A model generated the notes under the pieces. The model searched no databases, was not told the origin of the DNA, and saw nothing but the letters and a program-made list of their open reading frames with translations. 64,000 nucleotides of DNA from Tropicimonas isoalkanivorans (lineage in GTDB: Bacteria; Pseudomonadota; Alphaproteobacteria; Rhodobacterales; Rhodobacteraceae), in the NCBI RefSeq assembly GCF_900112335.1, contig NZ_FOLG01000015.1, positions 59,374 through 123,373 of the forward strand, in the 5' to 3' direction. The translations under genes were made by a program, and so were the position numbers. Shown here piece by piece: positions 34,057 through 43,661 of the stretch (the stretch's first letter is position 1; each line of letters starts with the position of its first letter).

Positions 34057-35349
34057 TTAGCGGTGTTCCGTCCGAAGCTTGCGCTCCAGGTACATCGAGT
34101 AGCGGGACATGGAGAAGCAGAAGATGAAGAACATGACGGCGATGAAGCCGTAGATCTCCCAGACGATACCGTTCCAGTTGGAGTCGGCCAGAATCGCGCG
34201 GGACAGCCCGAGAGGGTCCAGAAGGCCGATGATGGAGACCAGCGTGGTGTCCTTGAACACCCCGATGAAGGTGCTGACGATCCCCGGGATGGAGATCTTG
34301 AGAGCCTGCGGCATGATGATGAGCCGCTGCGCCATCCAGAAGTCCAGCCCGAGCGCGTCCGCCGCCTCGTACTGCCCCCTCGGAAGCGCCGCCAGCCCCC
34401 CGCGGATCACTTCGGCCATGTAGGCCGAGGCGAAGAGCGTCACCATGATAATGACCCGCAGGATGATGTCGAAATCCGTGCCCGGCGGCATGAAGATGTT
34501 GAGCAGCGTGGAGGCGACGAAGAGCAGCGTGATAAGCGGCACGCCGCGGATGAACTCGATGAACCCCACCGACAGCGAGCGGACGATCAGCAGATCCGAC
34601 TGCCGCCCGAGCGCCAGGAGGATACCGATCGGCAGCGACAACGCGATGGCGACGACACCGATGGTGATCGACAGCATGTACCCGCCGAAGGCCCGGCTCT
34701 CCACCGTCTCGATGGCCAGAGGCAGGATCGAGGCAAAGGCATTGGGCACCGGCCCGGCAAGAAAGATCCACCAGACCACCGGAAGGACGAACGCAAGGAT
34801 CGTCGCCGCCAGGTCGCCGACCACCGGCTTGAGAAACCGCTGCGCGAGATAGCCGATGACGAACCCGACCGCCGCCATGACCGGAGTCCAGATCGTACCG
34901 CCCCAAAGCAGCCACGGCATCAGGAAGGGATAGACCGCCGAGAAGTACAGCATCTTGCGCGGCAGCCCCGTGAACAGGATCGGCGCAAGGGCGACCGCGA
35001 GCAGGGCAAAGTCGAGGACAACACGCCAATAGAGGTGGGGCGGATAGAAGCCGAAAATGAACTGCAGGAAGCGTTCGCGGATCAGGCCCCAGCACGCCCC
35101 TCCGTAGCCCGCCTCGGCAATGATCTCCCGGCACTCGGTCAGCGAGTTGGCCTGCCACGTGGGCGAGATCAGCCACGGCAGCGCCTGCGCGAGTAGCCAG
35201 TAGATGAACGCCAGCGACAGGAGCGACAGGATCGCGTTCAGCGGCGAGGAGAAGAGATTCTCCCGCATCCAGCCGACAGCACCGGTCGTTGCCCCGGGCG
35301 GTTCCTGCTCTTCGATCATCTGGGTGCGGACGAAATGCGTTTCTGTCAT
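34057..35349 (-). CDS. bztC: Amino acid ABC transporter permease BztC/AapM
   Basis: 430 aa. A long N-terminal membrane extension (about residues 25-240), typical of the Bzt/Aap permeases, precedes the common transport domain with YMLSITIGVVAIALSLPIG and FIEFIRGVPLITLLF. The EAA loop reads EVIRGGLAALPRGQYEAADALGL. It pairs with BztB. Confidence 0.95.
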   Translation of the reverse strand: MTETHFVRTQMIEEQEPPGATTGAVGWMRENLFSSPLNAILSLLSLAFIYWLLAQALPWLISPTWQANSLTECREIIAEAGYGGACWGLIRERFLQFIFGFYPPHLYWRVVLDFALLAVALAPILFTGLPRKMLYFSAVYPFLMPWLLWGGTIWTPVMAAVGFVIGYLAQRFLKPVVGDLAATILAFVLPVVWWIFLAGPVPNAFASILPLAIETVESRAFGGYMLSITIGVVAIALSLPIGILLALGRQSDLLIVRSLSVGFIEFIRGVPLITLLFVASTLLNIFMPPGTDFDIILRVIIMVTLFASAYMAEVIRGGLAALPRGQYEAADALGLDFWMAQRLIIMPQALKISIPGIVSTFIGVFKDTTLVSIIGLLDPLGLSRAILADSNWNGIVWEIYGFIAVMFFIFCFSMSRYSMYLERKLRTEHR

Positions 35350-35350
35350 C

Positions 35351-36670
35351 TTACCGCTCCACCAGTTTCACGCGCTGGTTGTAAAGGTTCATCACCGCCG
35401 AGATGCAGAGGCTGATCGACAGGTAGACGAGCATCCCCATCAACACCGTCTCCAGCTCCCGCCCGGTCTGGTTGAGCGTGATGCCCATCAGGGTGCCGGT
35501 CAGGTCCATGTATCCGACGGCGATGGCCAGCGAAGAGTTCTTCGTGAGGTTCAGGTACTGCGAGATCAGCGGCGGGATGATGACCCGGAGCGCCTGCGGC
35601 AGGATCACCAGGCTCATGATCCGGTTCGACCGGAGCCCGAGTGCCGCCGCGGCCTCGCTCTGCCCCTTGGAGATGGCAAGGATGCCAGCGCGGACAATCT
35701 CTGCGATGAAGGCTGCCGTATAGAGCGACAGGGCCAGCCACAGCGCGATGAGGGAGTTGCGCAGGTAGATGCCGCCCTGGAAGTTGAACCCTTTCAGCTC
35801 GGGTCGCCCAAGGTGAAAGCCCAGCAGCACCAGCACCGCCACCGTGGGAATGACCACCACGCCCAGCCGAAGATACCACGTGGTGGGCCTGTCGCCGGTC
35901 TGGTTCTGAATACGGTCGGCCCGCTTGCGGATCAGGCTCGAAACGTAGAACCCGGCCCCCAGCACCGCGAGGATCAGCAGCAGGTCGAGGCTCACCTGGA
36001 ACAGCCCGCAGGAGTCGCTCACCGGTCCGCCCCCTTCCGGCACCGCGCAGGCAGGACTGGACCGGTCCGCCAAAATCGGCAGGTCTCCCAGTCCACGGGA
36101 GAACATCGGCTCCGGCACGTAGAACCCCCGGTTGGTCAGCGCAACGGAATCGAACAGGACCATGCTGGCCTCCGAATCGTCGCCGCGGAAATCGCGGGGG
36201 GCGGGCAGGGTCTCGATGAGGATCGCCATGGTGAAGACGATCCACAGCAGCACCGGCACGTTGCGGAAGGTTTCGACGTAGACCGTCATCAGCCGCGCCA
36301 CGAGCCAGTTGTTGGACAGCCGCAGCACGCCGACGATGATACCGATGATCGTCGCGGTGATGCAGCCGAGAAAGGCCACGAGGAGCGTGTTGATCAGCCC
36401 TACCACGGTCGCGCGCCAATGGCTCGACTGGGAGTTGTAATCGATCAGCCGCTGGTTGATGTCATACCCGGCGGAGTCCTTAAGAAACGAGAAGTCGATG
36501 GGTTTCCCGAGGACCGCGAGATTGTGAAGGGTGTTGTTCACCAGCCAGCCGGCCAGGATCAGGAACCCGATCAGCGCGACGATCTGGATGGTGATCGAGC
36601 GGTAACGGGTATCGTAGACCAGCATGCCGAGCCGGAACGACTCCTTCGGCGGGGCGGTCGTTATGCTCAT
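35351..36670 (-). CDS. bztB: Amino acid ABC transporter permease BztB/AapQ
   Basis: 439 aa from ATG 36670 (MSITTAPPKESF); the frame is open 14 codons further, without a ribosome site. Multiple membrane helices, the RNVPVLLWIVFTMAILIET stretch, a periplasmic insert, and the EAA loop EIVRAGILAISKGQSEAAAALGL. It pairs with BztC to form the pore. One base separates it from bztC. Confidence 0.95.
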   Translation of the reverse strand: MSITTAPPKESFRLGMLVYDTRYRSITIQIVALIGFLILAGWLVNNTLHNLAVLGKPIDFSFLKDSAGYDINQRLIDYNSQSSHWRATVVGLINTLLVAFLGCITATIIGIIVGVLRLSNNWLVARLMTVYVETFRNVPVLLWIVFTMAILIETLPAPRDFRGDDSEASMVLFDSVALTNRGFYVPEPMFSRGLGDLPILADRSSPACAVPEGGGPVSDSCGLFQVSLDLLLILAVLGAGFYVSSLIRKRADRIQNQTGDRPTTWYLRLGVVVIPTVAVLVLLGFHLGRPELKGFNFQGGIYLRNSLIALWLALSLYTAAFIAEIVRAGILAISKGQSEAAAALGLRSNRIMSLVILPQALRVIIPPLISQYLNLTKNSSLAIAVGYMDLTGTLMGITLNQTGRELETVLMGMLVYLSISLCISAVMNLYNQRVKLVER

Positions 36671-36766
36671 GGCAGTGTTCCCTACGTCGCTCCTGGCGTC
36701 CTGGGGATGCAAGAATAACGTCCCGCGACCGCGCCCGGATGTTTTCGTTCTTGGGAAGATACGGAA

Positions 36767-36792
36767 AGGGGCGCGGCCTGTGCCGCGCCCCT
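36767..36792 (-). terminator. Attenuator-like hairpin between bztA and bztB
   Basis: Perfect 11-bp stem, AGGGGCGCGGC (36767-36777) with GCCGCGCCCCT (36782-36792), 4-base loop, followed on the minus strand by only TTTCC. Placed after the binding-protein gene, it may lower read-through into the permeases or stabilise the bztA mRNA. Confidence 0.6.
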
Positions 36793-36802
36793 GATTTGAT
36801 CC

Positions 36803-37819
36803 TTAGCGGAAGGGCGGTGCGTAGAGCAGGCCGCCGTTGGTCCACTGCGCGTTCAGCCCGCGCGCCAGACCGATCGGGGTGGCTTCGCCGATGTTCTTCT
36901 CGAACAGCTCGCCATAGTTGCCGCCCGCCTTGATGGCGTTCTTGGCCCAATCGGCATTGAGACCGAGCATTTCACCCAGCGAGCCCTCGGTGCCGAGGAT
37001 GCGGTTGATCTCGGGGCTCTCGGTGCCCTGCGCCAGTTCGTCGACGTTGGCGGAGGTGATTCCGTATTCCTCGGCCGCGATCAGCGCGTTCAGCGTCCAG
37101 CGGACGATGTCGCCCCACTCGTTGTCGCCATGGCGCACGAGCGGCCCCAGCGGCTCTTTCGAGATGATTTCCGGCAACAGGATATGATCGCCGGGCGCCT
37201 CGAACGTGGCGCGGACGGCGGCAAGACCGGACGCGTCCGTGGTGTAGGCATCACAGGCACCCGCGAGGTACTGCTGCTGCGCCTCGTTGTCGGTTTCCAC
37301 CGGAACGGGCTCGTATTCCATGTTGTTGGCGCGGAAGAAGTCCGCGAGGTTCAGCTCGGTCGTGGTGCCCGTCTGGATGCAGACGGTGGCGCCATCGAGT
37401 TCCTTGGCCGAGGACACGCCCAGTTCCTTCGGAACCATGAAGCCCTGGCCATCGTAATAGTTCACGCCGACGAATTCGAACTTCAGGTCGACGTCGCGGG
37501 TGAAGGTCCACGTGGTGTTTCGGGCGAGCATGTCGATCTCGCCGGACGCCAGCGCGGTGAAGCGGGTCTTGCCGGTGGTCGGGACAAACTCGATTGCGGT
37601 CGGATCACCCAGAATTGCGGCTGCGACGGCGCGGCAGACGGCCACGTCGAAGCCTTCCCACTCGCCATTCGCATTGGGGTTCGCAAATCCGGTCAGTCCG
37701 GTGGTGACGCCGCAGTTCAGCTTTCCGCGCGCTTTGACGTCGTCCAGGGTCGCGGCTCCCGCAACGCCAGCGGACAGTCCGGCCAGAGCCAAAGCCCCAA
37801 CGAGTACGGTCTGTTTCAT
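36803..37819 (-). CDS. bztA: Amino acid ABC transporter substrate-binding protein BztA/AapJ
   Basis: 338 aa from ATG 37819. Signal peptide at 1-22 (ALSLAGVAG-type, here GLSAGVAGAA), then the mature binding protein with LDDVKARGKLNCGVTTGLTGFANPN and GEWEGFDVAVCRAVAAAILGD. It binds acidic amino acids and their amides in the periplasm. The longer frame upstream has no signal. The 240-base gap on its left side with ATP12 (37820-38059) holds its promoter and shows no gene. Confidence 0.96.
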   Translation of the reverse strand: MKQTVLVGALALAGLSAGVAGAATLDDVKARGKLNCGVTTGLTGFANPNANGEWEGFDVAVCRAVAAAILGDPTAIEFVPTTGKTRFTALASGEIDMLARNTTWTFTRDVDLKFEFVGVNYYDGQGFMVPKELGVSSAKELDGATVCIQTGTTTELNLADFFRANNMEYEPVPVETDNEAQQQYLAGACDAYTTDASGLAAVRATFEAPGDHILLPEIISKEPLGPLVRHGDNEWGDIVRWTLNALIAAEEYGITSANVDELAQGTESPEINRILGTEGSLGEMLGLNADWAKNAIKAGGNYGELFEKNIGEATPIGLARGLNAQWTNGGLLYAPPFR

Positions 37820-38059
37820 ATGTACCTCTTCCTGATGGTCCCACCCGTGAGCGAGTGGTGGTCCTTTTTGACCCGGGCCTTGAGACCCGAGGTGATTTCG
37901 TTTGAAAGGGTCTGGCCCTCTCAACGCAACGACATTGGGCAAATTACTAAATAAAGGTCAAGGGCGCGTCCCCGTGCGTCGGCACGCGACCACGTGCTGC
38001 AAGGGCGCCGGAGGGCATGGGCGAAATTTTAGGCACCCATTCCCCCGCACTGTCAGGAA

Positions 38060-38779
38060 TCAGGCATCCGCGCGAGATAAGTCATGGAAACGAATGGCGT
38101 GCAGGAATTCCTCCCGCTTCACGGCAGCCGCCGCTGCGGCCAGTTCGTCGACGCCCCATTGGCTCTGCTGGTACGTTTCGTCAATTCGAGAGCGCCGCCA
38201 CGCTTCTTCCGCCGGCAGGTGCCCTTCGAGCACCGCAAGGCCCAGCAACAGGGAACCAGAGAGACTCACCAGGTCGTGCAGCGCCGTCAGCGCGAAGGCA
38301 TCCAGCGAGGCCACGCGTTCCCGAAGCCGCTCTAGGCTTTCTTCAGGCTGGGAGACCGGGACGACACCGACGGTGGGAACAAGCCGCGCGCCGAACGCCG
38401 CACGCGCCCACTCCAGCATGGGGTCCCACGCATCGGCCTGTTGCCGGCAGAGCTGGTCCGGCTCCGCCGCCCGGTAGCAGCACAGGTCAGTCTCGCCGTA
38501 GTCCGCGATCATCGCAGCCACGGCGGCGAACTGCGGGGCAACCTTGTCGATGGCGGCATTCGCGGAGCGTGTGAAGGGCATCGAGAGCGGGTCGATCTCG
38601 CCGTCCTGTGCGTCCCATTCCGCCGCGATCCGCTCTGCGAGCGCGCGGGAGGGAACCGCCAGCGGCACCTTCGCGGGCGTCCGCACCGGCCGGCCGTCGA
38701 GCGCGACGCCCCAGCCCTCCGCCGCATCCCCGGTCACGCTCGCGCTTTCCCAGAAGCGTTTTGCCTTCCAGTCCGCCAT
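38060..38779 (-). CDS. ATP12-family F1-ATPase assembly chaperone
   Basis: 239 aa. The N-terminal KRFWESASV and GWGVALDGRPVRTPAKVPLAVPS region and the later AEWDAQDGEIDPLSMPFTRSANAAID match ATP12, the chaperone for the F1 alpha subunit kept from alphaproteobacteria to mitochondria. It abuts the HAD gene with no gap (38779/38780), so the pair is translationally linked. Confidence 0.93.
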   Translation of the reverse strand: MADWKAKRFWESASVTGDAAEGWGVALDGRPVRTPAKVPLAVPSRALAERIAAEWDAQDGEIDPLSMPFTRSANAAIDKVAPQFAAVAAMIADYGETDLCCYRAAEPDQLCRQQADAWDPMLEWARAAFGARLVPTVGVVPVSQPEESLERLRERVASLDAFALTALHDLVSLSGSLLLGLAVLEGHLPAEEAWRRSRIDETYQQSQWGVDELAAAAAAVKREEFLHAIRFHDLSRADA

Positions 38780-39469
38780 TCAGCTCTCCCAGATCCGCGC
38801 AATCGCCGCCGGCAGATCTTCGACGGCATCCACCACCGCATTGGCCCCTGCCCCTGTCAGGGCGTCCGCCGGATGGTAGCCCCAGGCGACGCCGAGCGTC
38901 GCCACCCCGGCCGCCCGGCCCATCTCCATGTCGAATGTCGTATCGCCGATCATCACCGCATCCCCCGCCTCTACGCCCGCCTCCTCCAGCGCGGTCAGGA
39001 CCATGGACGGATGCGGCTTGGAGGGGTGGAAGTCCGCCACCTGCTCCGTCACGAAGGCGCCGGTCAGGCCGTGGGCCTCCAGTAGGTGATCGAGCCCGCG
39101 CCGCGACTTGCCGGTTGCCAGCCCAACGAGCAGATCGTCGCGCCCGAGCAGCCCGTCAATGACGGCGCGGATGCCGGGGAAGAGCGGCGACATCACCTCC
39201 GGCGCGCCGGACAGGCGAATCGAGGCGAAACTCTCTTTGTAGGCAACCGAAAGTGCATCGCGATCTGCGGGGCCAAGGTCCGGCGACAGACGCGCCAGCG
39301 CCACCGGAAGCGACAGCCCGACGATGCTCAGCACGTCCTCCCGTGGCGGCGCGGCGAGCCCGAGGGCGCCGTACGCCTGCGCCATGGCCGCGAGGATGTG
39401 AGCCTGACTGTCCACGAGCGTGCCGTCTACGTCGAAGACGACCAGGCGCAAGGGGGCACCGGCGGTCAT
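38780..39469 (-). CDS. HAD-superfamily phosphatase (Gph-like)
   Basis: 229 aa from ATG 39469. Motif I FDVDGTLVDS, motif II-region GLATGKSRRGLD, motif III/IV SKPHPSM and MIGDTTFDMEMG. The cap helices fit phosphoglycolate-phosphatase-like members of subfamily IA. The true substrate is unknown. Start overlaps the pseudouridine synthase stop by 4 bases. Confidence 0.9.
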   Translation of the reverse strand: MTAGAPLRLVVFDVDGTLVDSQAHILAAMAQAYGALGLAAPPREDVLSIVGLSLPVALARLSPDLGPADRDALSVAYKESFASIRLSGAPEVMSPLFPGIRAVIDGLLGRDDLLVGLATGKSRRGLDHLLEAHGLTGAFVTEQVADFHPSKPHPSMVLTALEEAGVEAGDAVMIGDTTFDMEMGRAAGVATLGVAWGYHPADALTGAGANAVVDAVEDLPAAIARIWES

Positions 39470-40512
39470 TCGACCTCCTCGAACGGGTCCGACGGTACGT
39501 CCGCCGCGCGCCAGTCCAGCATCTCCCACGTGCGGGCCATGTGCTCCGGCAGCGGCGCGGTCAACGTCAGCCGCTTGCCCGTCACCGGGTGGGTCAGGCT
39601 CAGCGAGCGCGCGTGCAGGTGCAGCTTGCGCGACAGCGCCCCGCCCAGCCCCGCGCCCCAGCCGTCCCCCAGGTTCTCCTGCCCCGAGCCGCCGTATTTG
39701 CCGTCGCCAATGATCGGATGCCCGATCTCGGCCATGTGGGCGCGCAACTGGTGGGTGCGGCCCGTGACCGGCACCAGCGCCACCCAGCTCACGCGCCCGC
39801 CCAGCCCCGACAGCACCGCATAGTCCGTCGTGGCGCGCTTCGCGCCCGGGGTCGTCTCCACCTCGCGCGGGTGGATGCAGCGCATCTTCTCCCCCTCGCC
39901 GCCCGCGCCATGGCCGGACGCCTTCACCAGCCCGAAGCGGATCGTTCCCATCTGCGGCTGCGGCACCCCCGCGACGGCGGCCCAGTAAATCTTGCGCGTG
40001 TCGCGCGCCCGGAACGCCTCCTGCAACGCGGCGGCCACGTTGCGGGTCCGCGCCAGCAACAGAACGCCCGAGGTGTCCTTGTCGAGCCGGTGCACCAGCC
40101 GCGGCTTCTCCTCCAGACCGAATTTCAGGGCCTCGGCCAGCCCGTCCACGTGGCGCGTCTGCTTGCTGCCACCCTGGGACGGCAACCCGGCAGGCTTGTC
40201 GATCGCGATGATATGGTCGTCTTTGTAAATCACCGCATCGCGCATCATCTTGGCGTCGGCCTCGGACACCGTCGGCCGCTCCGTCCGGTCCGCCTCCGTC
40301 CCCGGGTCCGGCAGTGGCGGAACCCGCACCACCTGCCCGGCCTCAATGCGGGTGGAGGCCTTGACCCGCGCGCCGTCGACGCGCAACTCGCCCTTGCGAC
40401 ACATCTTCTCGATCCGCCCCTGCGCCACATGCGGGAACCGGTTGCGGAACCATCGGTCCAGCCTCTGTCCGGCGTCCTCTTGGCCGATCTCGATCTGTTG
40501 AACCCGGCTCAT
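39466..40512 (-). CDS. rluC: RluC/RluD-family pseudouridine synthase
   Basis: 348 aa from ATG 40512. N-terminal S4 RNA-binding domain (QRLDRWFRNRFPHV...MCRKGELRVDGARV), then the catalytic domain with HRLDKDTSGVLLLA holding the catalytic Asp, and VTGRTHQLRAHMA, GHPIIGDGKYGG. It probably modifies 23S rRNA. Assignment to RluC rather than RluD rests on general similarity. Its ATG overlaps the crcB stop by 4 bases. Confidence 0.9.
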   Translation of the reverse strand: MSRVQQIEIGQEDAGQRLDRWFRNRFPHVAQGRIEKMCRKGELRVDGARVKASTRIEAGQVVRVPPLPDPGTEADRTERPTVSEADAKMMRDAVIYKDDHIIAIDKPAGLPSQGGSKQTRHVDGLAEALKFGLEEKPRLVHRLDKDTSGVLLLARTRNVAAALQEAFRARDTRKIYWAAVAGVPQPQMGTIRFGLVKASGHGAGGEGEKMRCIHPREVETTPGAKRATTDYAVLSGLGGRVSWVALVPVTGRTHQLRAHMAEIGHPIIGDGKYGGSGQENLGDGWGAGLGGALSRKLHLHARSLSLTHPVTGKRLTLTAPLPEHMARTWEMLDWRAADVPSDPFEEVE

Positions 40513-40892
40513 GGCAGCGGCACCACCCCGCGGGCAAAGGCAAGCCCGATCACCAGCGCCGCCAACGAGATCAGCACGGAGGCGGCAATGTAAATCAACG
40601 CGATCTCCGCCCGGCCCTCTTCCATCAGGAAGATCGTATCGAGCGAAAAGGCCGAGAACGTCGTGAACCCGCCCAGAAGCCCCGTCATCAGCAAGGGAGT
40701 CAGATGGTTGCCGCCCTTGCGCTCCAGAACCACCACCAGCGCGCCCATGAGGAAGGAGCCGACGATGTTCACCGTCAGCGTTCCCCAAGGGAAGCCAATG
40801 CCAAAGAGCGCCTTCATTGCGACGTTGGTGAGGTAGCGGCAGGAGGCGCCGATCGCCCCGCCAAGGGCGACCTGAAGAACGGTGAAGATCAT
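40509..40892 (-). CDS. crcB: Fluoride channel CrcB/Fluc
   Basis: 127 aa from ATG 40892, the usual length. Four helices; GGAIGASCRYL, GTLTVNIVGSFLMG and GLLGGFTTFSAFSLD are the conserved Fluc segments, the last with the Phe residues and central Na+ loop. Dimeric fluoride exporter in the inner membrane. No fluoride riboswitch is evident upstream. Confidence 0.94.
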   Translation of the reverse strand: MIFTVLQVALGGAIGASCRYLTNVAMKALFGIGFPWGTLTVNIVGSFLMGALVVVLERKGGNHLTPLLMTGLLGGFTTFSAFSLDTIFLMEEGRAEIALIYIAASVLISLAALVIGLAFARGVVPLP

Positions 40893-40983
40893 GGCGCCGG
40901 TGTCGAGCGGCCACGCCGGATTGTCAAGCGCCCCGGCGGCTGCGGCCGTTCCGGGGTCGCCGCCCTGCCCAACGCGCGAATTC

Positions 40984-42303
40984 CTATTTGCCCTCTCCCT
41001 CGCGCCGCGCACGCAGCTTGACGAAGTAGTCCAGCCGCCGCTTCAGTTCCCGCTCGAAGCCGCGTTCGACGGGAAAATAATAAAGCCCGCGCTTCATCCC
41101 GTCGGGAAAGTAATTCTGCCCGGAAAACCCATCCTCGGCGTCGTGGTCGTACTGGTAGCCCGCGCCATAGCCCTGATCCTTCATCATGGAGGTCGGCGCG
41201 TTCAGAATATGCTTCGGCGGCGGCTCGGAGCCGGTGCGCGCCGCCGCCGCCATCGCCGCCTTGAACCCCGCGTAGCCCGCATTGGATTTCGGCGCGAGCG
41301 CCAGATAAACCACCGCCTGCGCGAGCGCCAATTCCCCCTCGGGGCTGCCCAGCCGTTCGTAAACCTGCCACGCTTCCAGGCAGATCCCCTGCGCCTGCGG
41401 ATCGGCCAGCCCGATGTCCTCCACCGCCATCCGGGTGATCCGCCGGGCCAGGAACCGCGGGTCCTCCCCGCCCTTCAACATCCGGGACAGCCAGTAGAGC
41501 GCGGCATCCGGGTCCGAGCCGCGCACCGATTTGTGCAGCGCCGAGATCAGGTTGTAATGCGCCTCGCCGGACTTGTCGTACTGCGCGGCACGCTGCGTCA
41601 GCCGGGTCCGAAGCACATCGGTGTCGATCGGCGTCCGGGCGCCCCAGGCGGCGATCTGCTCCACAAGGTTCAGCAGCGCACGCCCATCCCCATCGGCCAT
41701 CGCCAGCAGCGCCGCGCGGGCGTCCTCGGTCAGCGGCAGGCTCAGGCCCAGTTCCGCCTCCGCCCGCGCCAGCAAGGCCTCCAGCGCCGCCCCGTCGAGC
41801 CGGTTGAGCACCAGCACCTGCGCCCGGCTGAGAAGCGCGGCGTTGAGTTCGAAGGACGGGTTCTCCGTGGTCGCCCCCACCAGAACGATGGTGCCGTCCT
41901 CCATATGCGGCAGGAAGCCGTCCTGCTGCGCCTTGTTGAACCGGTGGATCTCGTCGACGAACAGCAGCGTCCCCTGCCCGTTTCGCCGCCGCAGCCGCGC
42001 CGCCTCGAACACCTTCCTCAGATCGGGCACGCCGGTGAAGATGGCGCTGATCTGAACGAAATGCAGGTCCGTCTCGTCCGCCAGGAGCCGGGCGATGGTC
42101 GTCTTGCCCACGCCAGGCGGCCCCCACAGAACGAGCGACGACAACTGGCCAGCCGAAAGCATCGTTCCCAGCGGGCCGTCGGGGCCGAGCAGATGATCCT
42201 GCCCGATGACCTCGGACAGCTTCGCCGGGCGCAAGCGGTCTGCCAGCGGTCTGGACGCAGGAGGCTCCTGGGTGGCGCCGGGCGAGTCGAATAGGTCGGA
42301 CAT
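40984..42303 (-). CDS. rarA: Replication-associated recombination protein RarA/MgsA
   Basis: 439 aa AAA+ ATPase. Walker A GPPGVGKTT, Walker B LLFVDEIHRF, sensor 1 ATTENPSF; the C-terminal tetramerisation part begins near DKSGEAHYNLISALHKSVRGSDPDAALYWL. It acts at stalled forks and clamp-loader-like structures. It precedes crcB by 91 bases. Confidence 0.96.
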   Translation of the reverse strand: MSDLFDSPGATQEPPASRPLADRLRPAKLSEVIGQDHLLGPDGPLGTMLSAGQLSSLVLWGPPGVGKTTIARLLADETDLHFVQISAIFTGVPDLRKVFEAARLRRRNGQGTLLFVDEIHRFNKAQQDGFLPHMEDGTIVLVGATTENPSFELNAALLSRAQVLVLNRLDGAALEALLARAEAELGLSLPLTEDARAALLAMADGDGRALLNLVEQIAAWGARTPIDTDVLRTRLTQRAAQYDKSGEAHYNLISALHKSVRGSDPDAALYWLSRMLKGGEDPRFLARRITRMAVEDIGLADPQAQGICLEAWQVYERLGSPEGELALAQAVVYLALAPKSNAGYAGFKAAMAAAARTGSEPPPKHILNAPTSMMKDQGYGAGYQYDHDAEDGFSGQNYFPDGMKRGLYYFPVERGFERELKRRLDYFVKLRARREGEGK

Positions 42304-42347
42304 GCGGCTACCCTAGGGCCGGCCCTTGCCGAGCGAAAGATGCCGGC

Positions 42348-42962
42348 TCAGAGCAGGCGCGCATCCTTGGCGCGCTGGATCGCCTCGGCCGTGGTGCGGG
42401 CCATGAGCCGTTGCCGCGCCGACGTCAGCCGGGCCTTGAGCGCGCTTTCGGAAATCCCGAGCTTCGCCGCCGCAGCGGCATGGCGATCGCCCGCACCGAT
42501 CAGGCGGAGCGCCTCCACCTGCGCCGTCGTCAGCTTTTCCGGCGGTTCGGCCAACGCGTGCAGACGACGCACGATATCGGCGATGGCCGAGATCTCCTCA
42601 TCTTCGAATTCCCTGTCCGCCCGCGCTGAGCCTGCGATGGTCCGCGACGAGATTGGACCGACAGCGATCTGCACCCCGTACTTCAGCCCGAAATCCGCCG
42701 CCTCCCCCATGATGCCGAACGGGTCCGGAATCTGGATCTCGCTCCAGCGCGCGGCACCCTCGGTGGAAAAGCCCCACGCCGTCATCGGGTCGCGCATCGC
42801 ATAGGCATTGGCGGTGTAATGCTCGATCCAGGCGGCATTGTATGTCTGGTAGGTCAGTAGGGGTGCAGTGAAGCGGATGTGAAGCCCGACGAAATACCCG
42901 GCCGGAGACAACGCCTGCAGCGCCTTGAGTTCCCTGTCGATTGTCGCGCGTTCGAGCATCAT
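42348..42962 (-). CDS. LuxR-family transcriptional regulator (orphan)
   Basis: 204 aa, shorter than classical LuxR. The N-terminal part (about 20-125, with IEHYTANAYAMRDPMTAWGF) matches the autoinducer-binding domain, and the C-terminal about 140-200 is a GerE-type helix-turn-helix (KLTTAQVEALRLIGAG...GISESALKARLTSARQRL). No luxI-type synthase lies in the window, so it is an orphan receptor or responds to another signal. Confidence 0.88.
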   Translation of the reverse strand: MMLERATIDRELKALQALSPAGYFVGLHIRFTAPLLTYQTYNAAWIEHYTANAYAMRDPMTAWGFSTEGAARWSEIQIPDPFGIMGEAADFGLKYGVQIAVGPISSRTIAGSARADREFEDEEISAIADIVRRLHALAEPPEKLTTAQVEALRLIGAGDRHAAAAAKLGISESALKARLTSARQRLMARTTAEAIQRAKDARLL

Positions 42963-43090
42963 CGCAGACCTGCTATTCCGCCAAAATTTTCAGCATGAGC
43001 GCGGAGCCCGATCAACAGTGAATGTGTTAAAATCGGGCAGTGTGGGATCGGCTCCCCATCGGGGTCGGTCCGAATCCTCCGACACGATAA

Positions 43091-43117
43091 GCAAAAGCCC
43101 CCGGCAAGCGGGGGCTT
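43091..43117 (-). terminator. Intrinsic terminator after rplQ
   Basis: 9-bp perfect stem (AAGCCCCCG at 43095-43103 with CGGGGGCTT at 43109-43117), 5-base loop. On the minus strand it is followed by TTTGCTTATCG. It ends the alpha operon. Confidence 0.85.
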
Positions 43118-43144
43118 CGTATCCTTTGAGAGATCCGCGAGGCG

Positions 43145-43555
43145 TCACGCCTCGGCGGCGCCCTCTCGGGCGCGGTCCTCTGCGCCCTTCGCATCCACAT
43201 CGCGGTCGACCAGTTCGATGATCGCCATGGGTGCCATGTCGCCGTAGCGGAAGCCGGCCTTCAGAACGCGGACGCAGCCACCCGGACGCTCGGCGTACCG
43301 CGGCCCGAGAACCTCAAACAGCTTGGCCACGTGCTTGTCCTGCTTCAAGCGGGAGGCGGCCAGACGGCGGGCGTGAAGGTCGCCGCGCTTGCCGAGGGTG
43401 ATCAGCTTCTCGACCACCGGCTTGAGTTCCTTGGCCTTGGGCAGCGTGGTCTTGATCTGCTCGTGCTCGATCAGAGAGCCGGCCATGTTGGCGAAGAGCG
43501 CCTTGCGGTGCTCGTGGGTTCGGTTCAGGCGGCGGTATCCGCGGGCGTGACGCAT
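43145..43555 (-). CDS. rplQ: 50S ribosomal protein L17
   Basis: 136 aa. [20 protein letters not shown] at the N terminus and [15 protein letters not shown] at the end are diagnostic. The C-terminal about 15 residues are Glu/Ala-rich, as in related alphaproteobacteria. It is the last gene of the alpha operon. The 171 bases separating it from rpoA include a long hairpin. Confidence 0.97.
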   Translation of the reverse strand: MRHARGYRRLNRTHEHRKALFANMAGSLIEHEQIKTTLPKAKELKPVVEKLITLGKRGDLHARRLAASRLKQDKHVAKLFEVLGPRYAERPGGCVRVLKAGFRYGDMAPMAIIELVDRDVDAKGAEDRAREGAAEA

Positions 43556-43661
43556 GTGTCTATCTCCGGTTTGCCCTCTACGGGCGATTTTGCTTTGTCT
43601 GGCCGGCGATGCGTGTCACCGGCTCTCCTTGGGGCAGGATGCCCGCTCGTTTGCCCGGCCC

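Noticed and set aside
33259..35196. A 645-codon plus-strand frame opposite bztD-bztC
   Set aside because: Antisense to clear ABC transporter genes; low-complexity Arg/Asp/Gln-rich product.
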